A DNA stretch of 64,000 bases, taken from contig AP019861.1 of NCBI GenBank assembly GCA_013426755.1, positions 2,325,271 to 2,389,270 of the forward strand, read 5' to 3'. A program made the translations under genes and the position numbers. The stretch comes from Spirochaetota bacterium. GTDB lineage: Bacteria; Spirochaetota; UBA12135; COTS27. The notes under the pieces are model-generated. The model saw only the letters and a program-made list of their open reading frames with translations, was not told the origin of the DNA and searched no databases. Below are positions 1-9,929 of this stretch, piece by piece; within the stretch, counting starts at the first letter, position 1; each line of letters opens with the position of its first letter.

Positions 1-444
1 ACCCTAGTTTGTTCTGAAATTGTCATGATGGTATTGTTTTACAACACTTTATAAAAATCGTTTATTTATCGGTGGCTTTATCTATCGATGACTTTATTTA
101 TTATAAGTAGTATTATACAAACAGTATTATTTGTTTACGGTCATTATTTTTATTATAATAAGTTTATTGGGTATTTTTTTTACAAATTATATAAAAACAT
201 GGTACTTTGCGTAGCTGCTTGCTAAGTTGTCAAACTTTCAAACTTTCAAATTATCAAACTTTCAAGTTATCAATATAACCTCATCATTGGTCTCACTGTG
301 GTCTTATTGTAATCTTTATAAATAATAATTTTAAGCCTCCATTTCTGGGTAAAAACGGTGTCATATTATATAATTAAATGAACACTGAAATATCTTTAAT
401 TTATTAGCAAATTATCTCAAATATTTATCTGCAGCTTATCTCAA
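1..444. other. non-coding left edge with short direct repeats
   Basis: No convincing gene is visible before the phosphatidyltransferase. The stretch is AT-rich. Positions 231-273 hold a short tandem repeat built on the words CAAACTTT and CAAATTAT (about five 8-9 bp units). I see no hairpin followed by a T run and no clear promoter hexamers. It is probably the 5' leader and spacer of the first gene. Confidence 0.5.
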
Positions 445-1062
445 ATGATCGACAAGTGGATCCTCGAAAAAACTAAGAATCCCCTCGTATGGATAGCAAA
501 AATACTTGCCCAAGCAAACATAAGTGCTAACAGTGTTACCGTAGCAGGTTTTATAATCGGTGTCATTGGATTTTTACTGATTGCATTCGGTTTGTATTTA
601 TGGGGGTTGGTCTTTATTTTACTCAATAGATTAGCAGACGGCATTGATGGAACATTGGCACGACTTACTAAACAGACGCATCGGGGTGCTTTTTTAGATA
701 TTGCCCTTGATTTTATCTTTTACTCGCTTATTCCATTGGGATTCGTATTCAGCAATCCTGAACAAAACGCGCTAGCAGGTGCCTGTGTGATCTTTTCATT
801 TATTGGGACGGGAACGAGTTTTCTGAGTTTTGCTGTTATTGCTGAAAAAGAAAAGCTTAAAAGCCTGCAATTTCCACAAAAATCTATTTACTACTTAGGC
901 GGCTTAACAGAAGCGGGAGAAACGCTCGGTTTTTTCATACTCAGCGCGCTCTTTCCCAGTATTTTTCCAATTCTAGCGTATATCTTTGCTTGCCTATGCC
1001 TCATCACAACTGGAATGCGTCTTTTCTATGGGTGGAAGACTTTCACACCACCAAGTCCATAA
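445..1062 (+). CDS. CDP-alcohol phosphatidyltransferase family membrane protein
   Basis: Integral membrane enzyme that transfers a phosphoalcohol from a CDP-linked donor, as in phospholipid head-group synthesis. The 205-residue protein carries the full family signature D65-x2-D68-G69-x2-A72-R73-x7-G81-x3-D85-x3-D89, which binds two metals and the CDP moiety. Hydrophobic segments flank it (about 35-62, 88-110, 115-135, 160-195). The substrate cannot be told from sequence; phosphatidylglycerophosphate, phosphatidylserine or inositol-type acceptors are all possible. The ATG at 445 has no strong Shine-Dalgarno sequence but gives a family-typical N-terminus just ahead of the first membrane helix. 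A 690-bp spacer follows, so it is probably transcribed alone. Confidence 0.85.
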   Translation: MIDKWILEKTKNPLVWIAKILAQANISANSVTVAGFIIGVIGFLLIAFGLYLWGLVFILLNRLADGIDGTLARLTKQTHRGAFLDIALDFIFYSLIPLGFVFSNPEQNALAGACVIFSFIGTGTSFLSFAVIAEKEKLKSLQFPQKSIYYLGGLTEAGETLGFFILSALFPSIFPILAYIFACLCLITTGMRLFYGWKTFTPPSP

Positions 1063-1749
1063 AAACCAGACTCCCGGTCTGTAAAACCATTATGGGTTAT
1101 TTTATAAGTCATTGTAGCTTATATTGTAGCTATTGTAGGTATTATAGCTATTGTAGGCATTCTGGAAGGCTATAATTTGCCTGAGGAATCACTAACATTA
1201 CGGCGTGCACTTGGAATATTCCATTTAAAACGGTCAATTGGGATGTTCAATTGATTTTGAAAATTAGAATGGAACACTCAATCTCGTTACGAAGATCAGG
1301 CTCAATTGTTACGAAAATCACTATCTAGAAGTGCCGTATCTCACAATTAGAAGCCTTAATTTGCTTTAATTAAATGTAATATATAACAATTCGCCATTTC
1401 TCACTAGAACTTCCCAATATTCCAAGAACCTTCCAATATTCCACTAGAAGAAGCCCCAGTATAAAACCCCACAATACAACCTCATAACCGCTCCATAAAC
1501 GCTATAACCACTCGAATAGTAGAATAGTAGAATAGTAGAACTGATCTAACCCCATAACTGCTCGAATAATAGAACCGAACGCTAAAAATTTAATAAAACC
1601 ATCAAATCTCCAAAATTTTAGTTGCCAATCGATCTAAATAATATTATAATTAATAGTAAGTGCCCCCAATTAAAATAACCTACCACACCAAACACACTAA
1701 ACCCGAGTAAAACCAATAAAACCCAATTAAATCTAGTCGCGAGTATTCC
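1063..1749. other. intergenic region with microsatellites
   Basis: Nearly 700 bp without a supportable gene. It contains short repeats of the word TATTGTAG (about 1120-1161) and of AGTAGAAT (about 1511-1545), the latter recurring near 1561. GGAATATTCC-type palindromic words occur near 1213 and 1418. No RNA gene was recognised. Confidence 0.5.
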
Positions 1750-2424
1750 TTGAAACCCGAAAAAGACACCACAAAAGATAGCCCTTATGATCAGAATATC
1801 GACTCTGACACAGAAAATACCGATACACCTGATAACGATCAACTGCCACCCGAAGCAGAGGTAATATTAGAAATAAATGACTACGTCGTTTACCCACTTC
1901 ACGGTATAGGCGTGATCACCGAGATTTTTTCCAATGAAAATGATGAAAAATTATACAAAATCAAACTCAAAGAATCAGACATGAGCATCTCACTTCCCGT
2001 CAAATCGGTAAGTGGAGCAGGAGTTCGTAAAATCATCACCAAAGAAGACATTGCCAACGTTATAGCCAATTTTTCAATACGCCCCGCAGGAACAGAAGAC
2101 AACTGGCGCTTCCGCTTCCAAGAAAATATCAAAAAACTCAAAAGTGGTAACATTGAAAACAGTATCACCCTCATCAAACAACTCTTCCTAAGAAATAAAC
2201 GCAAAGCCCTCTCGACTATTGAACGCAAACAATTTGAAAACGCCTTTGAAATGCTCATCAAAGAAGTTGCCATTGCCAGCGAAACCAACGAAAAACAGGT
2301 CACTTCACTTCTCTCTTCAAAACTAGACGAACTCTATGAAAAAGAAGTCGCAGCAACCACTGCCGCCACCCCTAAAAAAACCAACCCGCCAACTGACCCA
2401 ACCCCATCAAAACCTAGTAAATAA
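1750..2424 (+). CDS. carD: CarD/CdnL-family transcription regulator
   Basis: RNA-polymerase-binding transcription factor of the CarD/CdnL/TRCF-interaction family, which stabilises the open complex at promoters. The RNAP-interaction domain is recognisable at about residues 38-98 (NDYVVYPLHGIGVI, then a beta-rich stretch ending in VKSVSGAGVR), followed by the helical C-terminal domain (about 110-200). The start is a TTG at 1750, giving an acidic extension of about 35 residues before the domain; no better ATG exists upstream of the conserved region, so the start is uncertain. The tail after residue 200 is Ala/Thr/Pro/Lys-rich low complexity. It heads the carD-yacL-ispD order that is conserved in Firmicutes and spirochaetes. 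Confidence 0.88.
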   Translation: MKPEKDTTKDSPYDQNIDSDTENTDTPDNDQLPPEAEVILEINDYVVYPLHGIGVITEIFSNENDEKLYKIKLKESDMSISLPVKSVSGAGVRKIITKEDIANVIANFSIRPAGTEDNWRFRFQENIKKLKSGNIENSITLIKQLFLRNKRKALSTIERKQFENAFEMLIKEVAIASETNEKQVTSLLSSKLDELYEKEVAATTAATPKKTNPPTDPTPSKPSK

Positions 2425-2637
2425 CACCCCCCTTCTACAAAAAGTACACCCCACATATCCATAACAACTCATCATGTCTTTATAACCTTATAGCAAAATC
2501 AAATCCTTACCCCAAAAAATAAACCTCTAAACCCACCCCCTGCCACTTAACTTATTAATAGCAGAACTTCAAAGCCAATGCACCCGTGCATGCAAGTAAT
2601 TAAAATTCACAATCATTTTTATATTTAATGTATCATT

Positions 2638-3597
2638 ATGTTTCAAATATTATGTGCCCTTATCACAGCGGCAAGCTTTTTATATTTCACCAACTTTACA
2701 TTAGTTATTAAAGTTGCCTTTTTCTTAGGTACGCTAGCAGTAGGATGGTTAGCAGATTTTTATATCGTTAAAAAAGTTCCATTCTTTAAACTCCTAAGTA
2801 CCGGTATTTTAGTCGCCCTAAATACATTTATCCTCGGCATCCTTGCCTGGACGCTAGAGATCAATCTTAAACCGTATGGAAATAGTAGCTGGATAGAAGC
2901 ATTTTTTCTTTCTTTCATCCTCATCGCTCTTTACATAAGCATTCGTGTCGGCGGCAATGCAACCTACTTCCGCAAAAAAATACCTCTGCAAGACAATGAT
3001 CAAGCCGATAAATATCTCATCGACACTTGTGTGATCATTGACGGCAGGATACTTGACATTGCCAGTAGTGGCTTCATTCCACGCCTACTGTGTATCCCGC
3101 AATTTGTCATTCAAGAACTACAACTCATCTCAGACAGCCACAATCATGAAAAACGCACCAAAGGACGCCGCGGCTTAGAACTGCTAAAGCAAATGAAAAA
3201 CTCAGACCACCTTTCAGTACGGATTATCACAGATGACGTCCCAGAAGAGAAAAACGTCGACCGCAAACTACTCGCCCTTGCCAAAAAAGACCATTACAAA
3301 ATCATCACCACCGATTACAATCTCGTCAAGGTCGCACAATTACAAAACTTAAAAACTCTCAATATCAATCATCTCGCTACACTCATCAAAGCCAGTCTTA
3401 ACGTCGGCGAACGCCTTCGTATCTTCATTACCAAAAAAGGCAATAATCGCAACCAAGGCATTGCTTTTCTACCCGACGACACAATGATCGTTATCGAAGA
3501 AGCCGAACGTTATATCGGACAGCAAAAATCCGTTCTCATCACTTCTTACATTCAAAACGAATCAGGACGCATTGCTTTCGCTAGATTAGCAGATTAA
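2638..3597 (+). CDS. yacL: PIN/TRAM-domain membrane protein (YacL type)
   Basis: Membrane-anchored putative ribonuclease of the YacL family. The N-terminus holds four hydrophobic segments (about 3-20, 24-44, 52-72, 86-104). A PIN nuclease domain follows (about 124-240) with acidic residues in LIDTCVIIDGRI (D129, D135), an E in VIQELQ, a D in NVDRKLLALA and D in IITTDYNL. A TRAM RNA-binding domain ends the protein (about 255-317). Length 319 is near the family norm. It lies between carD and ispD, as in Bacillus and several spirochaetes. The family's exact cellular role is not settled. The stop codon runs directly into a repeat array. Confidence 0.85.
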   Translation: MFQILCALITAASFLYFTNFTLVIKVAFFLGTLAVGWLADFYIVKKVPFFKLLSTGILVALNTFILGILAWTLEINLKPYGNSSWIEAFFLSFILIALYISIRVGGNATYFRKKIPLQDNDQADKYLIDTCVIIDGRILDIASSGFIPRLLCIPQFVIQELQLISDSHNHEKRTKGRRGLELLKQMKNSDHLSVRIITDDVPEEKNVDRKLLALAKKDHYKIITTDYNLVKVAQLQNLKTLNINHLATLIKASLNVGERLRIFITKKGNNRNQGIAFLPDDTMIVIEEAERYIGQQKSVLITSYIQNESGRIAFARLAD

Positions 3598-3910
3598 ATT
3601 GATTGAGATTGAGTGAGATTGAGTGAGTGATTGAGTTGAGTAAGCGACTTAGTAAAATACTTAGCGACTGGCTGATTGAGTGCGTGTTTCATTGAGATTG
3701 CGTGATTGAATGACTGAGATTAAATGATTGACTGATTAATTGACTCGCTAGTTGAGTAGATTGCGTGAGTGTTTCATTGAGATTAAATGATCGACTGATT
3801 GAGATTGATTGAGACTGAGTGCTTGACTGATTGAGATTGAATGATTGAGATTAATTGATTGAGACTGATTAATTGAATGCTTCATTGATTGAATGCGTGT
3901 TTTAGCTCAC
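3598..3910. repeat. degenerate ATTGA/ATTGAG repeat array starting at the yacL stop
   Basis: Immediately after the TAA stop of the PIN/TRAM gene the plus strand becomes a run of degenerate words such as ATTGAGATTGAGTGA, GATTGACTGATTGAG and TTCATTGAGATT, continuing for about 300 bp. There is no fixed long unit; the period drifts around 5, 7, 8 and 15 bp. The same words recur at 57579-57612 and 61281-61329. No coding potential. Confidence 0.85.
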
Positions 3911-4065
3911 ACCTATTTAACTGAAAAAAACTTTAATTTCAATCAAATTATCTCAGAGCATCCCCCAATAACTAAGGACGAGCCTATCTCTCATAGACTT
4001 AATTGAAGCTACGCTCACATAGCAATGTAGACGCTAACATTCTAATAAAGCTAATTCAAGCAACT

Positions 4066-4098
4066 CACGTAATCATAAGCATTGCTTATAATTACGTG
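4066..4098. promoter_or_regulatory. 33-bp near-perfect inverted repeat upstream of ispD
   Basis: Left arm 4066-4081 (CACGTAATCATAAGCA) and right arm 4083-4098 are reverse complements with one mismatch and a single-base centre. The tiny loop favours a protein-binding site or cruciform over a terminator, and no T run follows. It lies 135 bp before ispD. The protein that would bind is unknown. The rest of 3911-4233 shows no gene. Confidence 0.6.
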
Positions 4099-4233
4099 CC
4101 TCCGGCAAAAATAACGCCGCTTGCTCTGGCGTAGTGCTCTTGTTTATCCTTATAAAACAACAAACCGTACTCTACACCACCTAAGTAACAACTCCAATCA
4201 CACAACTTCAATCATCAAAAACACCTCATGTGA

Positions 4234-5088
4234 ATGAAAATATCTGTTATCATGCTAGCAGCAGGGGCAAGTAGCCGCTACGGTAAACCTAAGCTTTTTG
4301 AATTGGTTGCCAATATTCCAATCTTTATTCATTCGTTACTGGCATTTCTCCATTTAAAAAATTTAAAACATATTGTCCTCGTCCACCCAAAAAATTCCTC
4401 CACCAAGCAACTAACGAAATATAGAACTGCGCTACAAAAATTTATCAATCAAAACAAAACCCTATCCACACAGAAAAAACGCCGCCTAGCCAGTATTATC
4501 TTTACAGCAGGTGGCAATAAACGGTTTATCTCCGTTTTCAACGGACTTAAAACCCTTAAAAACCTAAGTGCAGCCAATGATCTTGTTCTAATTCACGATA
4601 GCGCCCGACCACTCATTCATAGCCAGGATATTAGCACCCTTGTAAAAGCAGCCACACCTAAAAAAGAGCGTACAAATAACTCTCATAAATCTAAAAATTC
4701 CACTGCTAACATCGGTATTGTTCCAGGCGAACCTGTTGTCAATACTATTAAAATCATCACAGAAAAAACTGTCACGAAGCGAACTAGCGTAACCACTCTT
4801 AAAGAAAATCTTGATCGCAGTAGCCTTAGAGCGGTAACAACTCCACAAGCATTTCCATTTTTACCTATTTATCAAAGCTATGAAAAATTATTGACTGCTT
4901 ATCAACAGGCAAACACCCGTAAAAATCATTACCCTCATTTCACTATCCCTACCGATGATAGCGAAGTGTACACACGTAGCGGGGGGCATCAGGTGAAAAT
5001 CATTAACATTGCTAATGAAAATCCTAAATTAACGACCCAACAAGACTACTTAATACTAAAAGAACTTTTTAAAAAAAGAAGACGCTAA
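4234..5088 (+). CDS. ispD: 2-C-methyl-D-erythritol 4-phosphate cytidylyltransferase
   Basis: Cytosolic enzyme of the non-mevalonate isoprenoid pathway; it joins CTP and MEP to form CDP-ME. The N-terminal nucleotide-binding motif reads MLAAGASSRYGKPKLF, close to the family AAGxGxRxGxxxPKQ pattern, and the HDSARPLI and TTPQAF motifs follow. At 284 residues it is about 50 longer than typical IspD; the excess is Asn/Ser/Lys-rich loop material (about 145-162 and 235-240). No ispF follows in this window. The cluster carD-yacL-ispD supports the assignment. Confidence 0.88.
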   Translation: MKISVIMLAAGASSRYGKPKLFELVANIPIFIHSLLAFLHLKNLKHIVLVHPKNSSTKQLTKYRTALQKFINQNKTLSTQKKRRLASIIFTAGGNKRFISVFNGLKTLKNLSAANDLVLIHDSARPLIHSQDISTLVKAATPKKERTNNSHKSKNSTANIGIVPGEPVVNTIKIITEKTVTKRTSVTTLKENLDRSSLRAVTTPQAFPFLPIYQSYEKLLTAYQQANTRKNHYPHFTIPTDDSEVYTRSGGHQVKIINIANENPKLTTQQDYLILKELFKKRRR

Positions 5089-5172
5089 TAACTACGCCTT
5101 GCTATAAATGATCCCTAGCTAAGTATCAATGCTAAAAAAGACTAGGAATTTCAAAGCACCTCTTAGGATGCA

Positions 5173-7101
5173 TTAGGATACGAAGATACCCACCTTTCTA
5201 CGACTAAAAGCCGTTCTAATTTCATCGATAATGGCAGGATCGTCTATTGTAGGCGGCGCTGGAACTTTTTCATGTTCTGAGATAAGTCGAAGTGTTTTGC
5301 GAAGAATTTTACCTGACCGTGTCTTCGGCAGCCGTTTGACAACAATTGCTTGTTTGAAAGCGATCACAGCACCTAATGTACTCCGAACAAGGGCTGTGAG
5401 TTCTTTTTCTAGCGCATCTTCTGTAATAACAGAACCGTCTTTAAGCACGACTAGCGCTAGCGGTATTGTTCCTTTAACAGCATCAATAATACCAATGACT
5501 GCACATTCTGCTACAACCTGATGACTACCAATGACTTCTTCGATCTCACCTGTAGAAAAACGATGCCCAGCAACATTGATAACGTCGTCTGTACGTCCCA
5601 TAACAAATACGTAGCCCTCTTCGTCTTTATAGCCACCGTCTCCACTGAGATAATATCCCTCAGCAAAATCTAGATAAACTTTTTTAAATAAAGCATCGTC
5701 TTCCCAGAGAGTTGGCAAACATGATGGAGGAAGCGGTAACTTTATAACAATATTTCCTGAGACATCCTGTGGCAAGAGTTCGCCTTCATCACTCATGATC
5801 TGGACATTGAACCCGGGAACTGGAAATGTCGCCGAACCGATCTTCGGAGGATATGACTCGAGCCCAATCAGATTAGCAACGATAGGCCACCCAGTTTCAG
5901 TCTGCCACCAATTGTCAATGATTTTCTGCTTAGGAAAAATCTCCGTAAGCCATTTATAAGTAGGCGGATCAAGACGTTCGCCAGCAGAAAAGATATATTT
6001 CAATGAAGAAGCGTGGTGTTTTTTAGCATAATTTCCCTCAGGGTCTTCTTTTTTAATCGCACGAAAAGCAGTCGGCGCCGTAAAAAAAGAAGTGACGTTG
6101 TGTTCGGCAATCACGCGATAAAAAGCACTCGGATCAGGCGTTCTAACGGGCTTGCCTTCATAAACAATAGTCGTGCACCCTTGGAATAGCGGAGCGTAGA
6201 CAATGTAGGAATGTCCAACCACCCAGCCAATGTCTGAAGCTGCCCAGAAAACTTCACCGCATTTTGTATCATAAATAACGTCCATTGAATATTTGAGTGC
6301 AACGGCGTGACCGCCATTATCACGGACAATTCCCTTAGGTTTTCCTGTTGTTCCTGACGTATAGAGAATGTAGAGCGGGTCTGTTGCTTTAACTTCTGTG
6401 CAGGCTATTTTCTCCCCTGTACTTAATAGGCTATTAAAATCTTTTTCCAGTGGCTCATTAAGGGTAGCAGGGGCCTCTTCACGTTGTTTAACAATAATAC
6501 CCGAGATACGATGTTCTGCCAATGTAACACTCATGCGCACCATAGCCATGTAATCGACAACCTTATTGACCTCAATGCCACACGAAGCCGTAATAATAAA
6601 CCGTGGTTTAGCGTGCGTGATCCGTGAAGCGAGTTCTTGTGGAGCAAAACCACCAAAAACAACCGAATGCACCGCTCCTAGTCGCGCACAAGCAAGCATT
6701 GCGATCACAGCTTCGGGGATCATTGGCATATAGATAATAACCCGTTCACCTTTTTTAAGTCCTTCTGCATGCAGCGCCCCTGCGAAGCGAGCGACCGCAT
6801 CGTGAAGTTCTGTAAACGTATAAGTTTTTTTGGTTTGCGTGACCGGTGAATCGTAGATAAGCGCACGATTATCGCCGCGCCCTGCTTCTATATGGTGATC
6901 TAACGCCAAATAACACGTATTGAGCACCCCATCTGCAAACCATCTGTATAGACCCTTGTCATTTTTCGTTAAAATAACCTCAGGCGGTTTAAACCATGTT
7001 ATTGCCTGAGCTTGCTTCCCCCAGTACGCCGCTGGATCATTTATAGAATTTTCATATTCTTTACGATAAGACTTTGCAAAACGCTCTTCATTCATAATCA
7101 A
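5173..7101 (-). CDS. prpE: propionyl-CoA synthetase, AMP-forming
   Basis: AMP-forming acyl-CoA ligase that activates propionate (or acetate) with ATP and CoA. The nucleotide-binding P-loop motif is YTSGTTGKPKGIVRDNGGH, and the GIVRDNGGHA extension is typical of PrpE rather than Acs. The N-terminal ACS domain (WFADGVLNTCYLALDHH) and the C-terminal PKTRSGKILRKTLR, with the catalytic, acetylatable lysine near residue 600, are present. Length 642 matches the family. No methylcitrate or methylmalonyl genes lie nearby, so the propionate route cannot be read here. It is a single gene divergent from the 663-aa gene. Confidence 0.9.
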   Translation of the reverse strand: MIMNEERFAKSYRKEYENSINDPAAYWGKQAQAITWFKPPEVILTKNDKGLYRWFADGVLNTCYLALDHHIEAGRGDNRALIYDSPVTQTKKTYTFTELHDAVARFAGALHAEGLKKGERVIIYMPMIPEAVIAMLACARLGAVHSVVFGGFAPQELASRITHAKPRFIITASCGIEVNKVVDYMAMVRMSVTLAEHRISGIIVKQREEAPATLNEPLEKDFNSLLSTGEKIACTEVKATDPLYILYTSGTTGKPKGIVRDNGGHAVALKYSMDVIYDTKCGEVFWAASDIGWVVGHSYIVYAPLFQGCTTIVYEGKPVRTPDPSAFYRVIAEHNVTSFFTAPTAFRAIKKEDPEGNYAKKHHASSLKYIFSAGERLDPPTYKWLTEIFPKQKIIDNWWQTETGWPIVANLIGLESYPPKIGSATFPVPGFNVQIMSDEGELLPQDVSGNIVIKLPLPPSCLPTLWEDDALFKKVYLDFAEGYYLSGDGGYKDEEGYVFVMGRTDDVINVAGHRFSTGEIEEVIGSHQVVAECAVIGIIDAVKGTIPLALVVLKDGSVITEDALEKELTALVRSTLGAVIAFKQAIVVKRLPKTRSGKILRKTLRLISEHEKVPAPPTIDDPAIIDEIRTAFSRRKVGIFVS

Positions 7102-7828
7102 AATACAACCTCTTAAAATCTTTAATAACAGTACGTCCTCATATCTATTTTTAACATGATTTCAATGTTTAAACATTACCTAAATTATGCATTATTTAAA
7201 TAAGAGGCCTTCTCAAATACAATAAAACATTAAAACCACTCATCTAAATTCTATTATTTATAAATGATGAAAAAATATTACCATGTTTTACAAAAAATAT
7301 TTCAGTATTCTTAAAAAAAATCAGTAATTATACCGCCACACAAGTATTTCACAGTCAATCCAATAAATCACTCCAAACCATCAACAAAACACCCATTCAC
7401 CAGTACATCCATTACTTATTACAATAATCATCATAACAATCTCACATCATATAATTGAATAACTCCAAGAAAACAACCCTAAAGCAGCAAATCGCTTCTC
7501 CCGTGAAAATAGCATCACATCTTTATAAAGACTAATCATGATATAATATTGATCTTATTAATTTTATTGATATTCTTAGCATGCACTCAATGACTCAATG
7601 ACTTAATTTTACCCTTACCGATTATAATACATATCTATTAGCAATCATCCGCGCCGCCAATACTGCCCATACTACTCATACTACCCATACTTACTTTAAG
7701 ATTGTCTAATAAAGACCTACAACAAAGACTTACTATATAAACAATATTATATCATCCGTTTCACACATAACCGTAAGACTAGAAATAATAATAATAGCAC
7801 CCATCCATCCTGCCTTAGCTAGAAAACA
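7102..7828. other. divergent intergenic region, AT-rich
   Basis: About 730 bp between the divergent prpE and the 663-aa gene; promoters for both must lie here. The sequence is strongly AT-rich with small repeated words (CCATACT at about 7664-7694; ACTCAATGACTTAAT near 7585). I see no open reading frame worth calling, no tRNA and no strong hairpin. Confidence 0.45.
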
Positions 7829-9820
7829 ATGCTAAAATTTCTCTATGATGAAAAGAAAAAACAAAATTTTCTTAAATTTTGGAAGATAAAAAACCTAGAA
7901 GACTTTAAAGCGTTAGCAGAAGACGTTATATTTTTTGCCAGTCAATACGCTAGACTAGATGCCACCGCTAAAGCATTCATGGCACGCGTGATAGCAAAAC
8001 ACATTGAAAATAGTTCTGAAAACCGCCGCGATAGTAAAACTAAAATTCCTCAAAAAGACGGTCAAAAAGACATTACAAGCCCATTTTATAGACGCTTATC
8101 CGACCCAGCAGCAGACACAGCATCACCTAAATACACGGTTGCCGATCTGTTTGAAAAAACAGACCCTCCAAGCACCCATGAACCGCTCTTAAATCATCTA
8201 CACGATATTGATTTTATCAATTGGTTAAAAAATCGCTCTGTTTTACTGGAAACACGGGATACAGTTGAGATCACCGATGCGCTGAGTTCATTTCTAGAAA
8301 AAATACTGTTTTTAACCCATAACAAACAAGTATTGGCTTTTTTTACAGAACATGCTAATGCATTACTTCCTAAAAATACGGCAGCTTTCACATCAAGTGA
8401 ACTTAAAATTCTAAAAAAACTAGCCCACCATTACGCATATCCTATGACAGCGGCGATAAAGACAAAGGATATGCTAGAACTCATAAAAAAAGCTTTCCAT
8501 TCTCACCTAGCTGTACTCGGGATCTTTCATAAAACAGGTGACCTCTATGTTATCTTAAATCCTATTTTAAGTGTACTTCCTAGTTCAGCAGCTAAACCAG
8601 CAGCGCCTTCTACCCTACCGTCTCTAACTGCATTCAAACAACCTATCACAGTACGTCCAGATTTGCTTGCTCCCGATGAGCTTTTTCTGACAAAACGCAA
8701 AATCACCCAAAAACTTTTTACGATCACCGCACTTCTTTATGAAAAAAAGACTAGAGAACCCGCCCTTACGAAAGATATTCCCATTAAAAGTAGTAACGAA
8801 CTGAAGTATTTGACAACTATTGCTAAACAATTCTTAACACAAAACTATTGGAAACTGTTCTTAAAAAAATCTAGCTACGTCAAAATAAGAATTATTCTCA
8901 AAATAGGACATCCGCACAGCTATGCCTTCTTAAAAGAATTGCTCGATCTTGTAAGTTTTAAAGACCTACCGAACAAGCTAGAAAAAACGTCGCAAGCATC
9001 ACCACAAACGTCACCATTAGAGATCGATAAAACTCATTTAACCGAGTCTCCAGCTAAAAAACTCACTTCCACATCTACGCCGAGCGAAGCACTTGCGCCA
9101 GATAGCACCTCCTCACCAACACACCAAACCATTACCCTAACCGAAAAACTACTCCTCAGTCACATCAATCAAAAACGCTTCTGGGAACAAAAACCCTACC
9201 TGTCCGCTACGGAATTTTCAAGTAGAATAAACCCTTTATTAGATTGGAGACTTATCACAACACGACAAGGAAGTTTCAAATTAGACATGACCTTAGCCAC
9301 CCAAATAATTCATACACCTACGCAAACACCCCTAGTAGAAGTTTCACAACATGACAATCTCATCATAGATAGCGATATGAGTATCGTTGTCTTCAATGAA
9401 ACAATCTCACTAGCCGCCATGCATATTCTCAGTCTGTTCACAAAAATCACATTCGCAGACCACACCACACAATGTATTCCCAAGCTAGAATTTTCACATT
9501 TAAGTTGGTTTGCCGGGCTAGATGAAGCAAATACAACAGCTGTACTCAAAAAACTCTCTCCCGACCACTACACACGCCAAGTCGCCGAATACTTCCATCT
9601 GTACTTCGAACACATTGCCTTAACGCGTGTTAACCGAGCGATTTTACTCAAAACCTCTTCTAGGCAGGTCTTTCTTAAGATGAAATACGCCCTAGAAAAA
9701 TTACCCGAATTTAAAGACACCGTCCTCTTTTTAGAGAAAGAATCCCACCTTATTTTTTATAAAAAGCAAAGCTATCTTAAAGCACGTAAAATTCTTGCTA
9801 AAATAACGAGTATTATTTAA
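7829..9820 (+). CDS. uncharacterised 663-aa protein, possible XPB-N-like (Helicase_C_3-like) domain
   Basis: I do not recognise this protein with certainty. It is 663 residues, mostly helical by composition, basic, without signal peptide or membrane segment. Residues about 400-440 are a Ser/Thr/Pro/Gln-rich linker. The C-terminal part (about 503-600), beginning VSQHDNLIIDSDMSIVVF and ending in HYTRQVAEYFHLYFEHI, resembles the domain found next to or within XPB/Ssl2-type helicases, in which a conserved beta-strand is followed by helices; this is by pattern only. No helicase partner is adjacent. A continuous 663-codon frame with normal codon use supports a real gene. Confidence 0.6.
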   Translation: MLKFLYDEKKKQNFLKFWKIKNLEDFKALAEDVIFFASQYARLDATAKAFMARVIAKHIENSSENRRDSKTKIPQKDGQKDITSPFYRRLSDPAADTASPKYTVADLFEKTDPPSTHEPLLNHLHDIDFINWLKNRSVLLETRDTVEITDALSSFLEKILFLTHNKQVLAFFTEHANALLPKNTAAFTSSELKILKKLAHHYAYPMTAAIKTKDMLELIKKAFHSHLAVLGIFHKTGDLYVILNPILSVLPSSAAKPAAPSTLPSLTAFKQPITVRPDLLAPDELFLTKRKITQKLFTITALLYEKKTREPALTKDIPIKSSNELKYLTTIAKQFLTQNYWKLFLKKSSYVKIRIILKIGHPHSYAFLKELLDLVSFKDLPNKLEKTSQASPQTSPLEIDKTHLTESPAKKLTSTSTPSEALAPDSTSSPTHQTITLTEKLLLSHINQKRFWEQKPYLSATEFSSRINPLLDWRLITTRQGSFKLDMTLATQIIHTPTQTPLVEVSQHDNLIIDSDMSIVVFNETISLAAMHILSLFTKITFADHTTQCIPKLEFSHLSWFAGLDEANTTAVLKKLSPDHYTRQVAEYFHLYFEHIALTRVNRAILLKTSSRQVFLKMKYALEKLPEFKDTVLFLEKESHLIFYKKQSYLKARKILAKITSII

Positions 9821-9929
9821 TAAAAAGAGCACACGACTAAAATCACCTATCACCCCCTTATCCAGCAATCAATGATCCTCCTAGCAATCAATACTTCCCC
9901 TCTAACAAACAACTGCTAACTGCTTATTC

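Noticed and set aside
4066..4140. tRNA gene in the structured stretch upstream of ispD
   Set aside because: No TTCGA-type T loop, no acceptor stem with CCA and no cloverleaf could be drawn.
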